A DNA stretch of 64,000 bases from Spirilliplanes yamanashiensis (GTDB lineage Bacteria > Actinomycetota > Actinomycetes > Mycobacteriales > Micromonosporaceae). Position numbers and translations under genes: made by a program. This document shows, piece after piece, positions 60,792 through 64,000 of this stretch; the stretch's first letter is position 1; each line of letters opens with the position of its first letter. A model generated the notes under the pieces. It ran no database searches and was not told the DNA's origin. It was given only the letters and a program-made list of their open reading frames with translations. The stretch spans positions 1 to 64,000 of the forward strand of contig NZ_BOOY01000029.1 of NCBI RefSeq assembly GCF_016863475.1, read 5' to 3'.

Positions 60792-61286
60792 ATGACCACC
60801 ACCCGCCCGTACCTCTGCCACGTCGCCGGCCGCACCCCCGCCTCCGGGCCGGTGATCGCCGTGCTCACCGACGGACCCACCGACCTGGCGGTGGCCGCCC
60901 ACGCCGCCGGCGTCGCCGCCCGCTCGGGCACCCTGCTCATCGCCGCGGCCGCCGTGCACACCACCGGGCCCAGCCTCAACGTGCTGCTGCACCACGCCCG
61001 CGAACGGCGCCTGCACGCCGACAGCGTCGCGATCGTCGGCCGCGTCGCCCCGGTCCTGCACCGGGCCGGCGTCGCCTGGATGCGCTCCTCCCTGCTGCTG
61101 CCCGCCGGCACCGACGCGCTGCGCGCCCTGCCGGTCGCCGCGGTGCGGCAGCTCGTCGACCGGTTCGGCGCCGTCGCCGTCGTCACCGCCCGGCCGCTGC
61201 GCGACCCGACCGGCGTCCTGCAGCCCGCCCCGCGCCTCCCGGACGACCCGGCGAGCGCGGCCGCCGGCCGCCCCGCCATCTCCTGA
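60792..61286 (+). CDS. Unknown small protein, Usp-like fold possible
   Basis: 164 residues: strand-helix pattern with VIAVLTDGPTDLAVAAHAAG at the N-terminus, TLLIAAAAVHTTG, and HADSVAIVGRVAPVLHRAGV. The repeated beta-alpha units fit a universal-stress-protein or NTP-binding Rossmann-like fold, but the Usp ATP motif G-2x-G-9x-G(S/T) is absent. ATG at 60792 with GAAAGGA upstream, 42 bp after terC; probably one operon with terC and the baeRF gene. Confidence 0.6.
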   Translation: MTTTRPYLCHVAGRTPASGPVIAVLTDGPTDLAVAAHAAGVAARSGTLLIAAAAVHTTGPSLNVLLHHARERRLHADSVAIVGRVAPVLHRAGVAWMRSSLLLPAGTDALRALPVAAVRQLVDRFGAVAVVTARPLRDPTGVLQPAPRLPDDPASAAAGRPAIS

Positions 61287-61319
61287 GACCGCCGTCCCGC
61301 CGACCCGTGAGGAACGATC

Positions 61320-62423
61320 ATGCCCATGACCGCGACCGCGACAGCCCCGGCCGCCGCCCAGATCACCGCCCTGCAGCAGGTCCACGAGTACCCCGCCGTC
61401 AGCGTGCTGCTGAGCACCACCCCGGCCGCGCAGCTCGGCCACGCCGACGCCCTGCGCCTGGACGCCCTCGCCGGCCGGGCGATCGACCGGCTGCGCACCG
61501 AGCTGCAACCGGCCGCCGCGGCCCCCGCCGTGCGGCGCCTGCGGGTGCTGGTCGACCGGGCCCGCCGCGGCCCGGCCACCCAGGCGCTCGCCCTGTACGC
61601 CAGCGCGAGCACCGACGCCCTGATCCGGCTGCCGATCGCCGTGCGGGACCGCGCCGTCGTCGACCCGACGTTCGCCACCCGGGACCTCGTCCGCGCCCTG
61701 CACCGCACGCCCCGGCACCTGGTCCTCGCCCTGAACGCCGGCCACGCCCGGCTGTTCGACGCCGCCGGTGACACCCTGCTGCCGGCGCTGACCACCGCGT
61801 TCCCGCTCACCGCGGTCCGGGCCGGCACCCGCAGCCGGGGCCGCGCCGACCGGCCGGCCCGCACCACCGGCGGCGACGACACCGACTTCTACCGCCGCGT
61901 CGACGCCGCCCTCGGCACCTACCTGCGCCTGCACCCGGCTCCGCTGGTGCTGGTCGGCAGCGAGCACGCCACCGCGGCGTTCCGGCGGATCTCGACGAAC
62001 TGCGCGCGGCTGGCCGGCACCGTCGACGGCAACCTGACGCACGCCGGCCGCCAGCTGCTCGTCACCCGCATCAGCACGGTCCTGGACGCCTATCTGCACC
62101 GCCGCCAGCAGGAGGCCCTCACGCTGATCGACCAGCGCGCCTCCGCGGGCCGGGTCGCGTCCGGCATGCCCGCCGCCTGGCTCGCCGCCCGCACCGCCCG
62201 GCCGGAGGTCCTCGCCGTCGACGAGTCGCTGTACTACCCGGCCCGGCTGTCCGACGACGGCGACACCCTGATCCCGGCCCACGACGTCGACCACCCCGAC
62301 GTGATCGACGACGCGGTCGACGAGCTCATCGAACTGGTCCTCACCCGCGGCGGCTGGATCGCCTTCACGAATCCCGGCGCCCTCGACCACCACCACGGCG
62401 TCGCCCTGGCCACCCGGTACTGA
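61320..62423 (+). CDS. baeRF3 family protein (bacterial eRF1-like)
   Basis: 367 residues, recognised as a baeRF (bacterial archaeo-eukaryotic release factor) family-3 member: YPAVSVLLSTTPAAQL, ALALYASASTDALIRLPIAV, HLVLALNAGHARLFDAAGD, and the C-terminal HAT-like GGWIAFTNPGALDHHHGVAL. These proteins are related to domain 2/3 of eRF1/Pelota and are thought to act on stalled ribosomes. The ATG at 61320 with GAGGAA upstream is used. Third gene of the terC group; in actinobacteria baeRF genes are frequent near stress genes. Confidence 0.8.
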   Translation: MPMTATATAPAAAQITALQQVHEYPAVSVLLSTTPAAQLGHADALRLDALAGRAIDRLRTELQPAAAAPAVRRLRVLVDRARRGPATQALALYASASTDALIRLPIAVRDRAVVDPTFATRDLVRALHRTPRHLVLALNAGHARLFDAAGDTLLPALTTAFPLTAVRAGTRSRGRADRPARTTGGDDTDFYRRVDAALGTYLRLHPAPLVLVGSEHATAAFRRISTNCARLAGTVDGNLTHAGRQLLVTRISTVLDAYLHRRQQEALTLIDQRASAGRVASGMPAAWLAARTARPEVLAVDESLYYPARLSDDGDTLIPAHDVDHPDVIDDAVDELIELVLTRGGWIAFTNPGALDHHHGVALATRY

Positions 62424-62440
62424 CGGCCCCGGCGAGCGCC

Positions 62441-62644
62441 TCAGGGGCGGGGGGAGTGGCGCCGCCGGCCCTTGTCGTCGCGGCGGTGGCCGGTGGCGGC
62501 CAGGCAGCGCGGGCAGACGTGTCCGATGTGGTCGGCCGGGGTCGGCCGGTCGCTGCGCCGGGTGTCGAACGGCACGTGGGGGAAGCCGCTGAGCCGGGCC
62601 CGGCTCAGCGGCAGCCGCGCGCCCCACACCTCCCATCCCAACAT
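62441..62644 (-). CDS. Small 67-residue protein with CxxC motif
   Basis: Clear coding bias from the first codons: MLGWEVWGARLPLSRARLSG, FPHVPFDTRRSDRPTPADHI, GHVCPRCLAATGHRRDDKGR and basic tail RRHSPRP. One CPRC pair may bind zinc as half of a shared site. The ATG at 62642-62644 lies inside the palindrome CATCCTAGGATG, so the mRNA could be leaderless or the start may be the GTG five codons later. It is convergent with the baeRF gene (17-bp gap). Confidence 0.55.
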   Translation of the reverse strand: MLGWEVWGARLPLSRARLSGFPHVPFDTRRSDRPTPADHIGHVCPRCLAATGHRRDDKGRRRHSPRP

Positions 62645-62653
62645 CCTAGGATG
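62642..62653. promoter_or_regulatory. Perfect palindrome CATCCTAGGATG
   Basis: A 12-bp perfect palindrome at the divide between the small CPRC gene (whose ATG it contains) and csbD. It includes the CCTAGG hexamer also seen twice at 57972-57987. Likely a dimeric repressor site. Confidence 0.5.
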
Positions 62654-62694
62654 CCCTACGCGATGTGCGCCGCGCCGCAGGTCACGGGGGAGTT

Positions 62695-62719
62695 GTTTCA
62701 ACAACGAGCCCTTCGGGCA
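62695..62719 (+). promoter_or_regulatory. SigB-like general-stress promoter of csbD
   Basis: GTTT at 62695-62698, 16-base spacer, GGGCA at 62715-62719: a close match to the GTTT-N14-17-GGGTA/GGGCA consensus of actinobacterial SigB/SigH-type stress sigma factors. It is 55 bp before the csbD ATG, and csbD-like genes are classical members of such regulons. Confidence 0.7.
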
Positions 62720-62774
62720 CCTTTTCATCGAAAGACGAAAACGCTTGTGAACGGTGACCAATCGGAGGTCGACG

Positions 62775-62966
62775 ATGAGCTTCACCGACAAGGTCAAGAA
62801 CAAGGCCGAAGAGCTGGTCGGCAAGGCCAAGCAGGGCGTCGGCGAGGCGACCGACAACGAGCGCCTCTACGCCGAGGGCCAGGCGGACGAGACGGCGGCG
62901 CACACCAAGCAGGCCGGCGAGCACGTCAAGGACGCCGGCAAGAGCATCGGCGACGCCTTCAAGTAG
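62775..62966 (+). CDS. CsbD family stress protein
   Basis: 63 residues, hydrophilic, helical: MSFTDKVKNKAEELVGKAKQ, GVGEATDNERLYAEGQADET, then a Lys/Ala helix ending GDAFK. Classic CsbD size. These are abundant, intrinsically flexible stress proteins of unknown biochemical role. The ATG at 62775 has CGGAGG six bases upstream; the frame start at 62754 is not preferred. Transcribed from the SigB-like promoter and ended by the perfect hairpin at 62986. Confidence 0.92.
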   Translation: MSFTDKVKNKAEELVGKAKQGVGEATDNERLYAEGQADETAAHTKQAGEHVKDAGKSIGDAFK

Positions 62967-62985
62967 GCCCGCCGCGCACGACGCG

Positions 62986-63016
62986 ACGGCCCCCGGGAGA
63001 TGCTCCCGGGGGCCGT
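62986..63016. terminator. Bidirectional terminator between csbD and the kamA-like gene
   Basis: ACGGCCCCCGGGAG and CTCCCGGGGGCCGT pair perfectly over 14 bp with a three-base loop. TTT follows on the plus strand. It stands 19 bp after csbD and 13 bp after the convergent radical SAM gene, so it serves both. Confidence 0.9.
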
Positions 63017-63029
63017 TTCGCGCGTGTGG

Positions 63030-64000
63030 TCAGTCCTGGGCGGACTGCTTGCTCCACCAGTCCTGGCCGGACTGCGGCAGCGTGTCGATCGGGTCGTAGT
63101 AGGCGTAGGTGCGGGTCAGCGCGGCCGGGTCGTCGGCCTCGATGGACGTGCGGTAGTTCTTCGTCCAGTACGAGATGCCGCGCTCGCGGTCGTACTCGGT
63201 GACCATGTGGACCCAGCGCTTGCCGACGAACGGCACGTCGCAGACGATGCGCGGCGTGGCGTACCCGGGCAGGTAGCCCATGATGTCGTGCTGGAGCGCC
63301 TGGGCGTGCCAGACGGGCACCCGCCAGTGCTCGGCGTTGGGGATCATGTCGCACATGTAGAAGTAGTAGGGCAGGATGCCGGCCTCGCCCTGCAGCGCGA
63401 AGCACAGGTCGAGCAGGTCGCCGGAGGTGGCGTTGACGCCGCGCATGAGCACGCCCTGGTTGCGCACGTCGCGGATGCCGACCTCCAGCGCGGTCTGGGC
63501 GGCCTTGGCGACCAGCGGGGTGATCGACTGGGCGTGGTTGGCGTGGGTGTGGATGGCGACGTTGACGCCGCGCTCGGCGGCGGCCTTGGCGACGCGGGCG
63601 AGGCCGTCGACGACGTCGGGCTGCAGCCAGTGCTGGGGCAGGCCGATGAGGGCCTTGGTGGCGAGCCGGATGTCGCGGACGGTGTCGATGCTGAGCAGGC
63701 CCATGAGGTACTGCTCGAGCTGGCGCCAGGGCACGTTGGCGACGTCGCCGCCGGAGACCACGACGTCGCGGACGCCGGGCTGCGAGCGCAGGTAGTCGAG
63801 GTGCTGGTGGAACCGGTCGGCGGGCTTGAGGGTGAGGCGCAGCTTGTCGACGGTGGGGGTGCTGTTGCCGACGAGGTCCATGCGGGTGCAGTGGCCGCAG
63901 TACTGGGGGCAGGTGGCGACGAGTTCGGCGAGGACCTTGGTGGGGTAGCGGTGGGTGAGGCCTTCGGCGACCCACATGTCGTGCTCGTGGAGGCTGTCGC
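63030..64000 (-). CDS. KamA-type radical SAM protein (lysine 2,3-aminomutase family), partial
   Basis: The last about 323 codons of a gene that runs off the right edge; the frame is open to 64000. The radical SAM motif C-x3-C-x2-C is in CPQYCGHCTRMDLVGNSTP, followed by DVVVSGGDVANVPWRQLEQY, DIRLATKALIGLPQHW and NVAIHTHANH. These fit lysine 2,3-aminomutase relatives, which move an amino group with a 5'-deoxyadenosyl radical and PLP. The usual Gly-Gly-Gly-Gly-Lys PLP motif is not seen; VGKRWVHMVTEYDRERG stands at the corresponding place. Full-length relatives have 430-470 residues. Confidence 0.85.
   Translation of the reverse strand, partial: DSLHEHDMWVAEGLTHRYPTKVLAELVATCPQYCGHCTRMDLVGNSTPTVDKLRLTLKPADRFHQHLDYLRSQPGVRDVVVSGGDVANVPWRQLEQYLMGLLSIDTVRDIRLATKALIGLPQHWLQPDVVDGLARVAKAAAERGVNVAIHTHANHAQSITPLVAKAAQTALEVGIRDVRNQGVLMRGVNATSGDLLDLCFALQGEAGILPYYFYMCDMIPNAEHWRVPVWHAQALQHDIMGYLPGYATPRIVCDVPFVGKRWVHMVTEYDRERGISYWTKNYRTSIEADDPAALTRTYAYYDPIDTLPQSGQDWWSKQSAQD

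Overview
The window is very GC-rich and densely coded, with G or C at nearly every third codon position, frequent GTG starts and many 1-4 base stop/start overlaps. It carries a complete prokaryotic ubiquitin-like protein (Pup)-proteasome locus: arc/mpa, dop, pup, prcB, prcA, pafA, pafB, pafC, followed by tatA, tatC and a helY-type helicase. This marks a filamentous actinomycete. The gene order, an endonuclease VII-like gene between pup and prcB, a TioE-type MerR regulator and a MSERSER leader sequence in front of dop point to Micromonosporaceae (Actinoplanes/Micromonospora relatives). The family assignment is an inference. No tRNA, rRNA, CRISPR array, insertion sequence or origin was seen.

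Region 1 (1-18.9 kb) is accessory chromosome with short, mostly monocistronic genes. They include a NUDIX hydrolase, two DHFR/RibD-like reductases, AraC, LysR and double-HTH MerR regulators, an erythromycin-esterase-like enzyme, an ECF sigma factor coupled to a YCII/DGPF protein, a lipid-kinase-like protein, a large sensor-like membrane protein, an M15-like peptidase candidate, a BrnT/RHH toxin-antitoxin candidate, an EamA exporter, a LOG-like protein, a serine hydrolase, a DUF2071 protein, an aldo/keto reductase, a zinc-protease-like lipoprotein and a HAD phosphatase. Two broken genes meet at about 2.6 kb.

Region 2 (18.9-28.3 kb) has a MacB/FtsX-type ABC exporter next to a NarL-type two-component pair, a RecB-like nuclease with large low-complexity insertions, a site-2 protease and the tRNA m1A58 methyltransferase TrmI.

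Region 3 (28.3-47 kb) is the Pup-proteasome block. Arc/Mpa unfolds tagged proteins, Dop activates Pup (which ends in Gly-Gly-Gln), PafA ligates Pup to lysines, PrcA/PrcB form the 20S core, and PafB/PafC form the WYL-domain DNA-damage regulator. Additions to this core are an acyltransferase-3 membrane protein between arc and dop, an endonuclease VII/HNH protein overlapping prcB, a 57-residue membrane protein, DUF3866 and condensation-like genes, and a roughly 1.1 kb lower-GC insert bounded by 51-bp imperfect direct repeats between the pafC cluster and tatA. Strong hairpins follow arc, dop and prcA.

Region 4 (47-64 kb) holds HelY, a HEAT-repeat protein, a 5'-3' exonuclease, a PIG-V-like glycosyltransferase with a huge Ala/Pro tail, and a DUF4037/acyl-CoA dehydrogenase/Lrp group. 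It also holds a stress/metal cluster: an HTH repressor with two operator copies, a yybP-ykoY-type manganese riboswitch in front of terC, a baeRF3 protein, and csbD behind a SigB-like promoter. A partial KamA-type radical SAM gene runs off the right edge.
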